A stretch of DNA of 49,779 nucleotides, taken from assembly GCA_016284305.1 (NCBI GenBank), contig JAEEON010000055.1:1-49779 (forward strand), written 5' to 3'. Each line of letters begins with the position of its first letter. The stretch's first letter is position 1. This document shows positions 1 to 7,351 of the stretch, in pieces. The notes under the pieces were generated by a model. The model ran no database searches, had not been told where the DNA came from, and was given only the letters and a program-made list of their open reading frames with translations. Origin of the DNA: Bacteroidales bacterium (GTDB lineage: Bacteria > Bacteroidota > Bacteroidia > Bacteroidales > F082). A program made the translations under genes and the position numbers.

Positions 1-412
1 CCCAGTCGGCCGTCCCGTCCTCGTCCACAAGGTCATACCCCTTGTCGCCGTAGGCGTAGTATTCCGAGTCCGTCTGGCTCGTGCTCCACGGCTGGTAGCT
101 CAACGCACCGTGCGCTCGCCCGCTCGTGCCCCAGCCAAAAAGGTCGCGCGAGGCATCCTCCGACGCGCTCCCCTGGCCGTTGTCGCCAAGGATGTCCCAC
201 TGGTGTTCCGCAAAGCGCCATTCACCTCCGACATACTGCAGGTTGCCCTGCGAGAAATATACCTGGGTACCACCCTCGTTCACCGTGAACAGTCCGTTGA
301 CGTAGCCCGTCGGCGGCTCGTCAAGCGAAGAACGGTCCTTAAGCATGGCCTCCTGGGCCATCGCCAGCATGCCCGTCATCAGGGCAAGCAAAGCAAGCGT
401 AATCTTTCTCAT
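1..412 (-). CDS. FISUMP-type secreted surface protein, N-terminal part (runs off left edge)
   Basis: The ATG at 412 opens a reading frame of 137 codons that leaves the window at base 1. The first ~20 residues form a signal peptide (basic MRK start, hydrophobic core, Ala-Met-Ala end). After it comes a segment with the motifs GLFTVNEGG and VYFSQGNLQY, then WRFAEHQWDILGDN and DLFGWGTSG. I recognise this pattern as the N-terminal half of an expanded Bacteroidales family whose C-terminal half carries the Fibrobacter succinogenes major paralogous (FISUMP) domain. The role is unknown; surface display or adhesion is usually guessed. The rest of the gene is missing, so no C-terminal sorting signal can be checked. 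I see no -7 promoter motif in the short region upstream of the start. The C-terminal half of a related protein lies at the other edge of the window. Confidence 0.75.
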   Translation of the reverse strand, partial: MRKITLALLALMTGMLAMAQEAMLKDRSSLDEPPTGYVNGLFTVNEGGTQVYFSQGNLQYVGGEWRFAEHQWDILGDNGQGSASEDASRDLFGWGTSGRAHGALSYQPWSTSQTDSEYYAYGDKGYDLVDEDGTADW

Positions 413-542
413 AATCAATGCACTTCTACGTGTCGTGCGCAACTGCTATTGTTAAACTATTGAAATCTTTCCTTAAAAAATAAAAATTTTTTCAAAAATA
501 GCAATTATTAAAATATGTTCGTCAAGAATGGGAAAAAAAACG

Positions 543-550
543 TATTTTTG
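543..550 (+). promoter_or_regulatory. Bacteroidetes-type -7 element before valS
   Basis: TATTTTTG matches TAnnTTTG. Transcription would start near 557, which makes the in-frame ATG at 515 unusable and supports the valS start at 572. No clear -33 element is visible. Confidence 0.5.
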
Positions 551-571
551 CCGATTATTCTAAAAAAGACT

Positions 572-3250
572 ATGGAACTCAGCAGCAAATACAGCCCTCA
601 GGAAGTTGAGGGCAAATGGTACGAGCATTGGATGGACAAGAACTACTTCCACTCCACTCCCGACGAACGCGAACCCTATACCATCGTGATTCCGCCGCCG
701 AATGTGACCGGCGTGCTTCACATGGGCCACATGATGAACAACACGATTCAGGACATCCTGATCCGCCGCGCCCGTATGCAGGGCAAGAACGCCTGCTGGG
801 TACCGGGCACCGACCACGCCTCCATCGCCACCGAGGCCAAGGTGGTGAACAAGTTGGCGCAACAAGGCATCAAGAAGACCGACATCGGCCGCGAGGAGTT
901 CCTCAAGCACGCTTGGGACTGGACCCATGAACATGGTGGCATCATCCTCAAGCAGTTGCGCCGTCTGGGTTGCTCCTGCGACTGGGAACGCACCTCGTTC
1001 ACCATGGACGACATCCGCTCAAAGAGCGTCATCCGCGCCTTTGTTGATCTATATAATAAAGGGCTGATCTACCGCGGTGTCCGCATGGTCAACTGGGACC
1101 CCAAAGCCCTCACCGCCTTGAGCGACGAGGAAGTGGTCTTCAAAGACGAGCACAGCAAACTGTTCTACCTGCGTTATTACCTTCACGAGGATGACGGCAC
1201 GGGTGCTACGGGGGCTGAAGGCGAAATCATCCACACCGACGAGCAAGGTCGCCACTATGCCGTGGTGGCCACCACCCGTCCCGAGACCATCATGGGCGAC
1301 ACAGCCATGTGCATCAACCCCAATGACCCGAAAAACCAATGGCTGCGCGGCAAGAAAGTCGTAGTGCCGCTGGTCAACCGTGTCATCCCAGTCATCGAAG
1401 ACGATTATGTCGATATCGAATTCGGCACGGGCTGCCTGAAGGTCACTCCTGCTCACGACGTGAACGACTACATGTTGGGCGAGAAACACAACCTGCAGAG
1501 CATCAATATCTTCAACGACGACGCCACCCTCAGCGAAGCCGCCGGCCTGTATATCGGCATGAGTCGCGAAGACGTGCGCAAACAGATTGTCATCGACATG
1601 AAGGAAGCCGGACTGTTGGAGAAGATCGAGGACTATAATAATAAGGTGGGATATTCCGAGCGCACTAACGTGCCGATCGAGCCGAAGCTCTCGATGCAGT
1701 GGTTCCTCAAGATGGAACACCTCGCCGACATCGCTTTGAATCCTGTTCTGAACGGTGACATTAAGTTCTATCCTGCCAAATATGTCAACCTCTACCGTCA
1801 CTGGCTGGAGAACATCAAGGACTGGTGCATCAGCCGTCAGCTGTGGTGGGGTCATCAGATTCCGGCCTACTACCTGCCCGAAGGCGGTTTCGTGGTCGCC
1901 GAGACACCTGAAGAAGCCTTGAAACTCGCCATCGAAAAGACGGGCAACAGCAACTTGACGATGAAAGACTTGCGTCAGGATGACGATGCTTTGGACACTT
2001 GGTTCAGCTCGTGGCTGTGGCCTCTGTCGCTCTTCAACGGCATCCTCGATCCCAACAACGCTGAGTTCAAGTACTACTACCCCACCAACGACCTCATCAC
2101 GGCCCCCGACATCATCTTCTTCTGGGTCGCCAGAATGATCATGGCCGGTGAGGAATACCAGAACGAAGTACCGTTCAAGAACGTGTATTTCACAGGTATC
2201 GTAAGAGACAAGCTAGGCCGCAAGATGTCCAAGTCATTGGGCAACTCCCCCGACCCGATTGAGCTCATCGACAAGTTCGGAGCCGACGGCGTACGTATGG
2301 GCATGATGCTCAGTGCCCCTGCCGGCAACGACATCCTCTTCGACGAGGCCCTCTGCGAGCAAGGCCGCAACTTCTGCAACAAAATCTGGAACGCCCTCCG
2401 TTTGGTGAAAGGATGGAACGTCGATCAAAACGCCGCCCAGCCCGAGGCCGCCAAGATGGCCGTGAAGTGGTTTGATGCCCGCTTCAACCAAGTGTTGGCC
2501 GAAACCAACGACAACATCGACAAGTACCGCCTCAGCGACGCCTTGATGGGCATCTACAAGCTCACCTGGGACGATTTCTGCTCATGGTACCTTGAGATGG
2601 TGAAGGCCCCGCAAGGCCAAGGCATCGACCCCGTGACGTATGCAGCCACCATCCGTTTCTTCGAGAACCTGATGCTGATGCTGCATCCCTTCATGCCGTT
2701 CATCACCGAGGAGATCTGGCATTCCATCGCCGAGCGCAGCGAAGGCGATGACATCATCATTGCCCAGCAACCCAAGGCGCAAGCCGTGGACGAACAGGTC
2801 CTCAAACAGATGACATTTACCCAAGAGGTCATCAACAACGTCCGTAAGGTGCGCTCCGACAAGAACATAGCCTTCCGTGATGCCATCCAACTCGTGGTGA
2901 AAGGCACGGCCAACAAGGACTTCGATTGCGTCATTGCCAAACTTTGCAACGTGAGCGAGGTGAGTTATGTGGCTGAGGCTCCTGCTGGTGCTTTCGGTTT
3001 CCTCGTAGGCAGCACCGAGTTCTTCGTGCCGCTTACCGGCAGCGTTGATGTGGAGGCTGAGATCAAGAAACTGGAAGAAGAGCTGAAATACGCCCAGGGC
3101 TTCCTGAAGAGCGTTGAGGCCAAGCTCTCCAACGAACGCTTCGTGAGCGGTGCTCCTGCCGCTGTCGTTGACAAGGAGCGCAAGAAGAAAGCCGACGCCG
3201 AAGCCAAGATTGCTGTCATTGAGCAGCAGCTGGCGGGATTGAAACGATAA
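572..3250 (+). CDS. valS: Valine--tRNA ligase
   Basis: Cytoplasmic class I aminoacyl-tRNA synthetase that charges tRNA-Val and edits mischarged threonine. The protein has 892 residues, the usual length. The HIGH-type signature HMGH is at residues 50-53 and KMSKS is at 551-555. The editing (CP1) insert lies between them, the anticodon-binding helical region follows, and the last ~65 residues form the valyl-specific coiled-coil arm. An in-frame ATG exists at 515, but the -7 promoter element at 543-550 and the family alignment ([20 protein letters not shown]) favour the start at 572. The last ~78 bp of this gene are repeated almost exactly at 4354-4431 downstream, so the 3' end is part of a larger direct repeat. 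The intact copy is this one. Confidence 0.97.
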   Translation: MELSSKYSPQEVEGKWYEHWMDKNYFHSTPDEREPYTIVIPPPNVTGVLHMGHMMNNTIQDILIRRARMQGKNACWVPGTDHASIATEAKVVNKLAQQGIKKTDIGREEFLKHAWDWTHEHGGIILKQLRRLGCSCDWERTSFTMDDIRSKSVIRAFVDLYNKGLIYRGVRMVNWDPKALTALSDEEVVFKDEHSKLFYLRYYLHEDDGTGATGAEGEIIHTDEQGRHYAVVATTRPETIMGDTAMCINPNDPKNQWLRGKKVVVPLVNRVIPVIEDDYVDIEFGTGCLKVTPAHDVNDYMLGEKHNLQSINIFNDDATLSEAAGLYIGMSREDVRKQIVIDMKEAGLLEKIEDYNNKVGYSERTNVPIEPKLSMQWFLKMEHLADIALNPVLNGDIKFYPAKYVNLYRHWLENIKDWCISRQLWWGHQIPAYYLPEGGFVVAETPEEALKLAIEKTGNSNLTMKDLRQDDDALDTWFSSWLWPLSLFNGILDPNNAEFKYYYPTNDLITAPDIIFFWVARMIMAGEEYQNEVPFKNVYFTGIVRDKLGRKMSKSLGNSPDPIELIDKFGADGVRMGMMLSAPAGNDILFDEALCEQGRNFCNKIWNALRLVKGWNVDQNAAQPEAAKMAVKWFDARFNQVLAETNDNIDKYRLSDALMGIYKLTWDDFCSWYLEMVKAPQGQGIDPVTYAATIRFFENLMLMLHPFMPFITEEIWHSIAERSEGDDIIIAQQPKAQAVDEQVLKQMTFTQEVINNVRKVRSDKNIAFRDAIQLVVKGTANKDFDCVIAKLCNVSEVSYVAEAPAGAFGFLVGSTEFFVPLTGSVDVEAEIKKLEEELKYAQGFLKSVEAKLSNERFVSGAPAAVVDKERKKKADAEAKIAVIEQQLAGLKR

Positions 3251-3343
3251 GAAGCAGAGACAAGGTCGCGTGTCTTCGACACGCAGCATAGGTATGCTAT
3301 TAACCCCACACTGCGCTTCGCTTGTGTGGGGTTAATAAGAGCG
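3173..3343. repeat. Direct repeat copy 1: valS 3' end plus multi-hairpin element
   Basis: These 171 bp recur at 4354-4524 with only two differences that I can find. The first 78 bp are valS coding sequence. The rest (3257-3343) is a chain of inverted repeats: GCGTGTC/GACACGC (3268-3284), AGCATA/TATGCT (3285-3298), and a 14-bp perfect pair TATTAACCCCACAC/GTGTGGGGTTAATA (3298-3311 with 3324-3337). There is no T-run, so this is not a plain intrinsic terminator, although it may still stop transcription. The fourth hairpin seen in the other two copies (CGTCCC-TCC-GGGACG) is absent here. Confidence 0.9.
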
Positions 3344-3639
3344 TAGAGGAGCTCGTCACCCCAACAGTTGCCCGCAGCGGGCAGGAAGAGATTGTGCCCA
3401 TTGCTCGCGGTGAACAGTCTGCCATTCACGCCCAGGGAACAAAATAAAAGAAGTGCGGAAATCAACTCTTGCTTATCCAGCTATCGAGGCTCTCGCATTG
3501 CCCATTGAGTTATCGCGTCGTAATTAGAATTTGCGAGATTCCGATAGCCGCGGATAAACGCCTGTTCAGCGTCTTTGTATATATGTCTGCCGCTTGGATT
3601 TTGCCAAACAGCGATGCAAATATTCAGACAACAATTGGA
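3344..3639. other. Non-coding stretch between hairpin element and PIN toxin
   Basis: About 300 bp without a credible gene. It contains one short perfect inverted repeat, TGCCCGC-A-GCGGGCA, at 3369-3383. Nothing else is recognisable. Confidence 0.5.
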
Positions 3640-4041
3640 TTATCCTTGTTGCGAAATCAAATAATCATACAGCATCGAAGGAGAAAAAACCAAAGGACGC
3701 TCAATATTTGCTTCTATGAAGTCTTTGTCGCCGGAAAGAATCATGTCGACATGATGGAAAATGGCATCACTTAATACAGGAATGTCTTTCGCATCACGCA
3801 AACGACCCATTTGTTTCGGGGAACTTCCACAAAACACAAAAGGCAGTCTGTGGTATAACGAATAAACTTTTTCCGACTTTTCCTTCCACTTCATTTCGAG
3901 TATTGCCTTAAACTCGGCATCCACATAATCAGACACTAATAGTTCATGGCTGCTCTCGAAAAGCATATTCATCAAGGTCCCAGCTTTGCCACCAAAAACA
4001 AAAGCCGACACCAACACATTTGTGTCGATTAATATGCGCAT
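3640..4041 (-). CDS. PIN-domain toxin (VapC-like, COG1569-type)
   Basis: A 133-residue protein starting MRILIDTNVLVSAF, with the DTN motif of PIN-domain ribonucleases at residues 6-8. A later acidic patch (RDAKD...LSDA, then LSGDKDF) fits the other metal-binding positions and the DxxFxxxA/SGDxDF pattern of the 'putative toxin component, PIN family' group. PIN toxins cut RNA with Mg2+ or Mn2+ and are held inactive by their antitoxin. The ATG at 4041 overlaps the end of the upstream gene by 13 bp, the tight coupling typical of toxin-antitoxin operons. The target RNA cannot be told from sequence. The gene sits inside a segment bounded by two direct repeats carrying the valS 3' end, which suggests acquisition as a cassette. 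Confidence 0.85.
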   Translation of the reverse strand: MRILIDTNVLVSAFVFGGKAGTLMNMLFESSHELLVSDYVDAEFKAILEMKWKEKSEKVYSLYHRLPFVFCGSSPKQMGRLRDAKDIPVLSDAIFHHVDMILSGDKDFIEANIERPLVFSPSMLYDYLISQQG

Positions 4042-4274
4042 TGGGAAACCCTTTCACGCCTAAAACCAGCCAAATCCTTAAGCATCTCGTCCTCGGAAGC
4101 CCAACCTTTATCTTCTGCAAACATGCCTTGAATTTCACTGAGTACAGCCTTTGCCGATTCGTTCTGCTGTCTGAGGCGCATCAGTTTCAGCAAATACTCC
4201 ATCACATACAGCTGTTCGGCGTATGAAAGTCCTTCCAACTGGTTTTCAAATGCTTTCATTTCTTTGGTCGACAT
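4029..4274 (-). CDS. Probable antitoxin partner of the PIN toxin
   Basis: An 81-residue, highly charged, mostly helical protein (MSTKEMKAFENQLEGLSYAEQL...), with no domain I can name. It is called an antitoxin because it lies directly upstream of the PIN toxin, overlaps it by 13 bp and has a typical antitoxin size. The start at 4274 is chosen because a strong Shine-Dalgarno sequence (GGAGG, minus strand, ~4279-4283) precedes it. A longer frame from 4301 would begin at the predicted promoter. The N-terminal region may bind DNA for autoregulation, but no clear ribbon-helix-helix or AbrB motif is visible. Confidence 0.75.
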   Translation of the reverse strand: MSTKEMKAFENQLEGLSYAEQLYVMEYLLKLMRLRQQNESAKAVLSEIQGMFAEDKGWASEDEMLKDLAGFRRERVSQCAY

Positions 4275-4298
4275 AATCCCTCCTTTTGTTATAGATTG

Positions 4299-4329
4299 CA
4301 AATATACATGGTTTTTTCAAAAAAGGCAA
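4299..4329 (-). promoter_or_regulatory. Promoter of the toxin-antitoxin operon
   Basis: On the minus strand, TATATTTG (4299-4306) matches the -7 consensus, and a TTG lies 20 bp upstream (4327-4329), the expected -33 spacing. Transcription would begin near 4292, just ahead of the GGAGG ribosome site. Confidence 0.6.
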
Positions 4330-4353
4330 TATTGTTTTGAATAAAACAAATAA

Positions 4354-4431
4354 AAGGAGCGCAAGAAGAAAGCCGACGCCGAAGCCAAAATTGCTGTCAT
4401 TGAGCAGCAGCTGGCGGGATTGAAACGATAA
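4354..4431 (+). pseudogene. Duplicated 3' fragment of valS
   Basis: These bases repeat the last 25 codons and the stop of valS (peptide [12 protein letters not shown]...AGLKR) with a single base change. There is no start codon or upstream valS sequence, so it is a remnant and not a gene. Confidence 0.9.
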
Positions 4432-4539
4432 GAAGCAGAGACAAGGTCGCGTGTCTTCGACACGCAGCATAGGTATGCTATTAACCCCACACTGCGCTGC
4501 GCTTGTGTGGGGTTAATAAGAGCGCGTCCCTCCGGGACG
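4354..4539. repeat. Direct repeat copy 2: valS 3' end plus multi-hairpin element
   Basis: 4354-4524 match 3173-3343 with two differences: one in the valS part and one in the loop of the long hairpin (gcgctGcgctt instead of gcgctTcgctt). The copy then continues with a fourth hairpin, CGTCCC-TCC-GGGACG, ending at 4539, which copy 3 shares. Confidence 0.9.
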
Positions 4540-4728
4540 TTCCTAAGGAAGTCCGAATCCAAACGGATAGTATAAGCTGATTGCGACATAATGATGATAA
4601 TTTGATGGCAAAAAAACATCAAAAACCAACATATTTCAACCAATTTGTGTTTTTTATGACATCAATGACACCCTGAGCAGCAATTGGCATGGCTGAGGTC
4701 ATCTAACAATCTGTAATAATGAAGACCT
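4540..4728. other. Non-coding stretch between repeat copy 2 and the lipoproteins
   Basis: About 190 bp, AT-rich, with no gene or clear signal. It lies at the 3' end of the minus-strand lipoprotein gene that ends at 4729. Confidence 0.4.
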
Positions 4729-5220
4729 CTACGGAAGAATACTAAACAACGCAATTTCCAAAAGCAATGGAGCGTTGAGTATGGCAATATATAAAGCAAC
4801 ACCAGCTAATGCAGAAAGGCGCATCCCCATTGTGATCTCTTGATCTTGAGGTAGTTCTTTAATTGGCTTGGAAACCCCATCATCGCCACAAAACCTTTCA
4901 AAATCATTAGGATTACTCGTTTTACAACCACACAATTCAACTGCATAAACATAATCGTCTTGTGTCTTATAATTAACAGAATAATCCATAGCATTCCCCA
5001 AACTATCAGCAAAATGATAGGTATCCTTTCTTATATAATTTTTGATCCCTTTTTCCTCTGAGTCATGAGCAATTAATTCAAAACCTTGACTTTCCATCTG
5101 GGATTGAATGGAACGATTGGCTTTGTCAAAAGTGAACTTTTTCGTCGCCAAATTAGCCTCACCACAACTCGTCAAGCCTATTACCATAGCAACAAGAACA
5201 AATAGATAAAATTTTCTCAT
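4729..5220 (-). CDS. Lipoprotein with one copy of an unrecognised ~110-residue repeat domain
   Basis: A 163-residue protein. The signal peptide ends in a lipobox (IGLTSC, Cys at about residue 19), so it should be lipidated and membrane-anchored. The body has the pattern 'FDKANRSIQSQMESQGFEL ... YHFADSLGNAMDYSVNY ... ELCGCKTSNPNDFERFCGDDGV', which also occurs three times in the neighbouring protein. A hydrophobic stretch near the C-terminus (AGVALYIAILNAPLLLEIALF) may be a membrane segment. The start at 5220 is the ATG; a TTG two codons upstream is less likely. I do not recognise the family. The gene is visibly more AT-rich than the housekeeping genes around the island, which fits recent transfer. 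Confidence 0.75.
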   Translation of the reverse strand: MRKFYLFVLVAMVIGLTSCGEANLATKKFTFDKANRSIQSQMESQGFELIAHDSEEKGIKNYIRKDTYHFADSLGNAMDYSVNYKTQDDYVYAVELCGCKTSNPNDFERFCGDDGVSKPIKELPQDQEITMGMRLSALAGVALYIAILNAPLLLEIALFSILP

Positions 5221-5252
5221 TTTCAATTCCCTAGATCCGTGTCGGGAGCAAC
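5221..5252 (-). repeat. Leader sequence shared with the paralogous lipoprotein gene, copy 1
   Basis: The ~30 bp directly upstream of the ATG at 5220 (minus-strand core CCCGACACGGATCTAGGG) match the ~30 bp upstream of the ATG at 6429, apart from one missing base and a few substitutions. The duplication that made the two genes therefore included the translation start region. Confidence 0.75.
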
Positions 5253-5292
5253 TTCAAGTATGGCAGAGATAATTAAAATAGAGAATAGAAGG

Positions 5293-6429
5293 TTATTTAC
5301 CAAAGACCAAAATGGCTGTAATGATAGACGGGGACAATAAGATAAAAGATAGTATTGCACCATAAATTTTATCGCGTATAACATTCAGGTCTCCCGGCAA
5401 ATCATTTATTGGCTTGAACACTCCGTCATCTACAAAAAGCCTTTCGAAATCATCAGGATTATTCGTTTTACATTCACACAATTCATAATAAGAAACACAA
5501 TCTCCTTTTAATGATTTCTGCTGCTTATAGTAAATAGCGTAATCCATAGTATTACCCAAACTATCAGTAAAATAATAGGTGCTTTTATGCAGCTCGTGTT
5601 GTTTAGTTATAACCGACCTATAACCTTTAATCTTATAACCTAGACTTTTTAAAACGGCCTGGGCAGGAGGAATATCTTTGCCATAATCTTGGTTTTTAAT
5701 GGTTTGCCTAATTACACCAATATCGCCCAAATACTTTTCATAATCACCAAAATCAGTTAATTCAAATCCATAAAGAGCAGCTTTATTATTGTTAGACTTG
5801 CCCTTACTACCATCACGAAAAGCAGAAATACGAATGATGTTCCCAAAACTATCGACATAATCATAACTATCCCGATGGTCATACTTACGGCAATCTATCC
5901 CCTGATATTCATAACCTATTAACACAAAACCTTGACTCCTTATCCGAGATTGTATAGAATCAACGAAACTATCAACAAAAGTGTTTTCGTATATATACCG
6001 TTTTTCATAACCTTTCATCCTTCGCTCTGCAAGCACCCGTTTCACAACTCCTTCGTCGCCACAAAACCTTTCATGGTCACGAGGATTACTCGTTTCGCAA
6101 TCACACACTTCAATTTCGCTTAACAATGGCGAATACGGAGACAAAGCAATAGAATAAGTTAAGGTGTTTCCTTGTTTATCCATAAATCTATAACAATCTG
6201 AGTTTCTTCGTCTAGTTTTAGTATCAGACACCAATAGGAAGTCCGGCGAAGTATTCTCATAACCAAGATATCTAAAGCCCTGGCTCTCCAATTTGGATTG
6301 AACAGAGCGAATCGCTTTGTCAAAAGTCGCTTTGTTTGTTACATGATTGGGAATTTTTGTAATATAGTTTCCGCAACTTGCCATACAAAACAAGACCACC
6401 AATAAAAACAAAAAGGATAGTTTACGCAT
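5293..6429 (-). CDS. Lipoprotein with three tandem copies of the same unrecognised domain
   Basis: A 378-residue protein. The signal peptide ends in a lipobox (FCMASC, Cys at about residue 19). Three repeats follow, at roughly residues 33-135, 150-250 and 255-350. Each contains an 'S(V/I)QS(K/R)..SQGF..(I/L)GYE' helix, a 'Y.F.DS.GN...Y.I' strand pair and most of 'YELCECKTNNPDDFERF..DDGV'. The C-terminus is hydrophobic (YGAILSFILLSPSIITAILVF), like its one-domain neighbour. The start at 6429 is chosen because it gives a clean signal peptide and aligns with the neighbour's start and leader; ten codons of upstream frame are ignored. The cysteine pair C.C in the repeats could form disulfides. Function unknown. 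Internal duplication from a single-domain ancestor is the simplest history. Confidence 0.8.
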   Translation of the reverse strand: MRKLSFLFLLVVLFCMASCGNYITKIPNHVTNKATFDKAIRSVQSKLESQGFRYLGYENTSPDFLLVSDTKTRRRNSDCYRFMDKQGNTLTYSIALSPYSPLLSEIEVCDCETSNPRDHERFCGDEGVVKRVLAERRMKGYEKRYIYENTFVDSFVDSIQSRIRSQGFVLIGYEYQGIDCRKYDHRDSYDYVDSFGNIIRISAFRDGSKGKSNNNKAALYGFELTDFGDYEKYLGDIGVIRQTIKNQDYGKDIPPAQAVLKSLGYKIKGYRSVITKQHELHKSTYYFTDSLGNTMDYAIYYKQQKSLKGDCVSYYELCECKTNNPDDFERLFVDDGVFKPINDLPGDLNVIRDKIYGAILSFILLSPSIITAILVFGK

Positions 6430-6460
6430 TTTCAAATCCCTAGTCCGTGTCGGGTACAAC
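6430..6460 (-). repeat. Leader sequence shared with the paralogous lipoprotein gene, copy 2
   Basis: Minus-strand core CCCGACACGGACTAGGGA followed by TTTGAAA and the ATG. It corresponds to the leader at 5221-5252. Confidence 0.75.
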
Positions 6461-6477
6461 TATTATTAAACACCTAG

Positions 6478-6485
6478 CAAATTTA
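6478..6485 (-). promoter_or_regulatory. Bacteroidetes-type -7 element for the lipoprotein genes
   Basis: TAAATTTG on the minus strand, about 50 bp upstream of the ATG at 6429. No convincing -33 element. Confidence 0.4.
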
Positions 6486-6564
6486 AAAAATAATACAAAA
6501 CATAATAGCTTTGATATCCAAAATGACATGAGTATTCGTATCCTAATAGGATACAACGAAAGTA

Positions 6565-6685
6565 CGCCGAAGCCAAAGATGTAGAGACAAAGTCGCGTGT
6601 CTTCGACACGCAGCATAGGTATGCTATTAACCCCACACTGCGCTTCGCTTGTGTGGGGTTAATAAGAGCGCGTCCCTCCGGGACG
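6565..6685. repeat. Multi-hairpin element copy 3, with deleted valS part
   Basis: 6583-6685 repeat the hairpin chain of copies 1 and 2, including the 14-bp arms TATTAACCCCACAC/GTGTGGGGTTAATA and the terminal CGTCCC-TCC-GGGACG. Just upstream, CGCCGAAGCCAA (6565-6576) matches valS codons near its 3' end. The ~55 bp that separate these two parts in copies 1 and 2 are missing. All three copies point the same way. Confidence 0.85.
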
Positions 6686-6710
6686 CTCCGACATAGTACC
6701 TCTTCAGAGA

Positions 6711-6802
6711 CTTCTTCTTACTTCTTACTTCTTACTTCTGTCTTCTGTCTTCTTACTTCTGTCTTCTGTCTTCTTACTTCTGTCTTCTTACTCCTGTCTT
6801 CT
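6711..6802. repeat. Polypyrimidine low-complexity tract
   Basis: About 90 bp made almost only of CTTACTT and CTGTCTT words in irregular tandem, with purines nearly confined to one strand. It lies between repeat copy 3 and the 3' end of slyD. Confidence 0.85.
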
Positions 6803-6808
6803 AAAAAA

Positions 6809-7318
6809 TCAGTGACATCCGCTGCAGCCCTCGCAGCTACCTCCGCAGCTGTCGTTGAAGTCCTCGTCAGTGGATTCGCGGACATCGAGGATCTCGCCGC
6901 TGAAGCAGAGATGCACACCAGCCAGGTCGTGGTTGAAGTCCATCTTCACGTGCTTGTCACCAATCTCGCGGACAACACCCATGATGGGGCGGCCATCAGC
7001 GGTCTGCATCATCAGCTGGGCATCAACCTTCACCATATCCATCAAAACATCGTTTTGCATGAACATGCTCTTGTCGAGATCCATCACATAGTTTTCGTCA
7101 CGCTCGCCATAGCCCTCCTCGGGAGTCAGGTAAAAACAATACTTGTCGCCCGGCTCCTTGCCCATCAAGTTCTCTTCAAACTTAGGCAACAGTTGCTTCA
7201 TGCCGAAGATAGCGACAAATGGTTTTTCTTTGGTGGCCTCTTGGATGATGCGGCCGTTTTCATCTTTCTCGCGCAAGACATAAGTCATTGTCACGACTGC
7301 TTGATCTTGAATCTTCAT
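6809..7318 (-). CDS. slyD: FKBP-type peptidyl-prolyl isomerase, SlyD-like
   Basis: A 169-residue cytoplasmic protein that speeds proline cis-trans isomerisation and acts as a chaperone. The FKBP half-domains (residues ~1-70 and ~130-150) flank the insert-in-flap domain (~70-130), with the signature LLPKFEENLMGKEPGDKY and the PEEGYG motif. The C-terminus is rich in Cys and His (CGGSCEGCSGCH), a metal-binding tail like that of SlyD, which delivers nickel in other bacteria. No hydrogenase or urease genes are in the window to support that role here. It is the last gene of a minus-strand run, 33 bp after the VWA-type gene, and may be co-transcribed with it. Confidence 0.93.
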   Translation of the reverse strand: MKIQDQAVVTMTYVLREKDENGRIIQEATKEKPFVAIFGMKQLLPKFEENLMGKEPGDKYCFYLTPEEGYGERDENYVMDLDKSMFMQNDVLMDMVKVDAQLMMQTADGRPIMGVVREIGDKHVKMDFNHDLAGVHLCFSGEILDVRESTDEDFNDSCGGSCEGCSGCH

Positions 7319-7351
7319 TGAATTAAGAATTTAGAATTATTATTTAGAATT

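Noticed and set aside
515..571. Longer valS start at 515
   Set aside because: The 19 extra residues do not fit the family, and a -7 promoter element lies inside them.
3257..3343. Hairpin element as a simple Rho-independent terminator of valS
   Set aside because: The strong stem lacks a following T-run and the element recurs twice more as a unit with several hairpins, so a repeat element is the better description.
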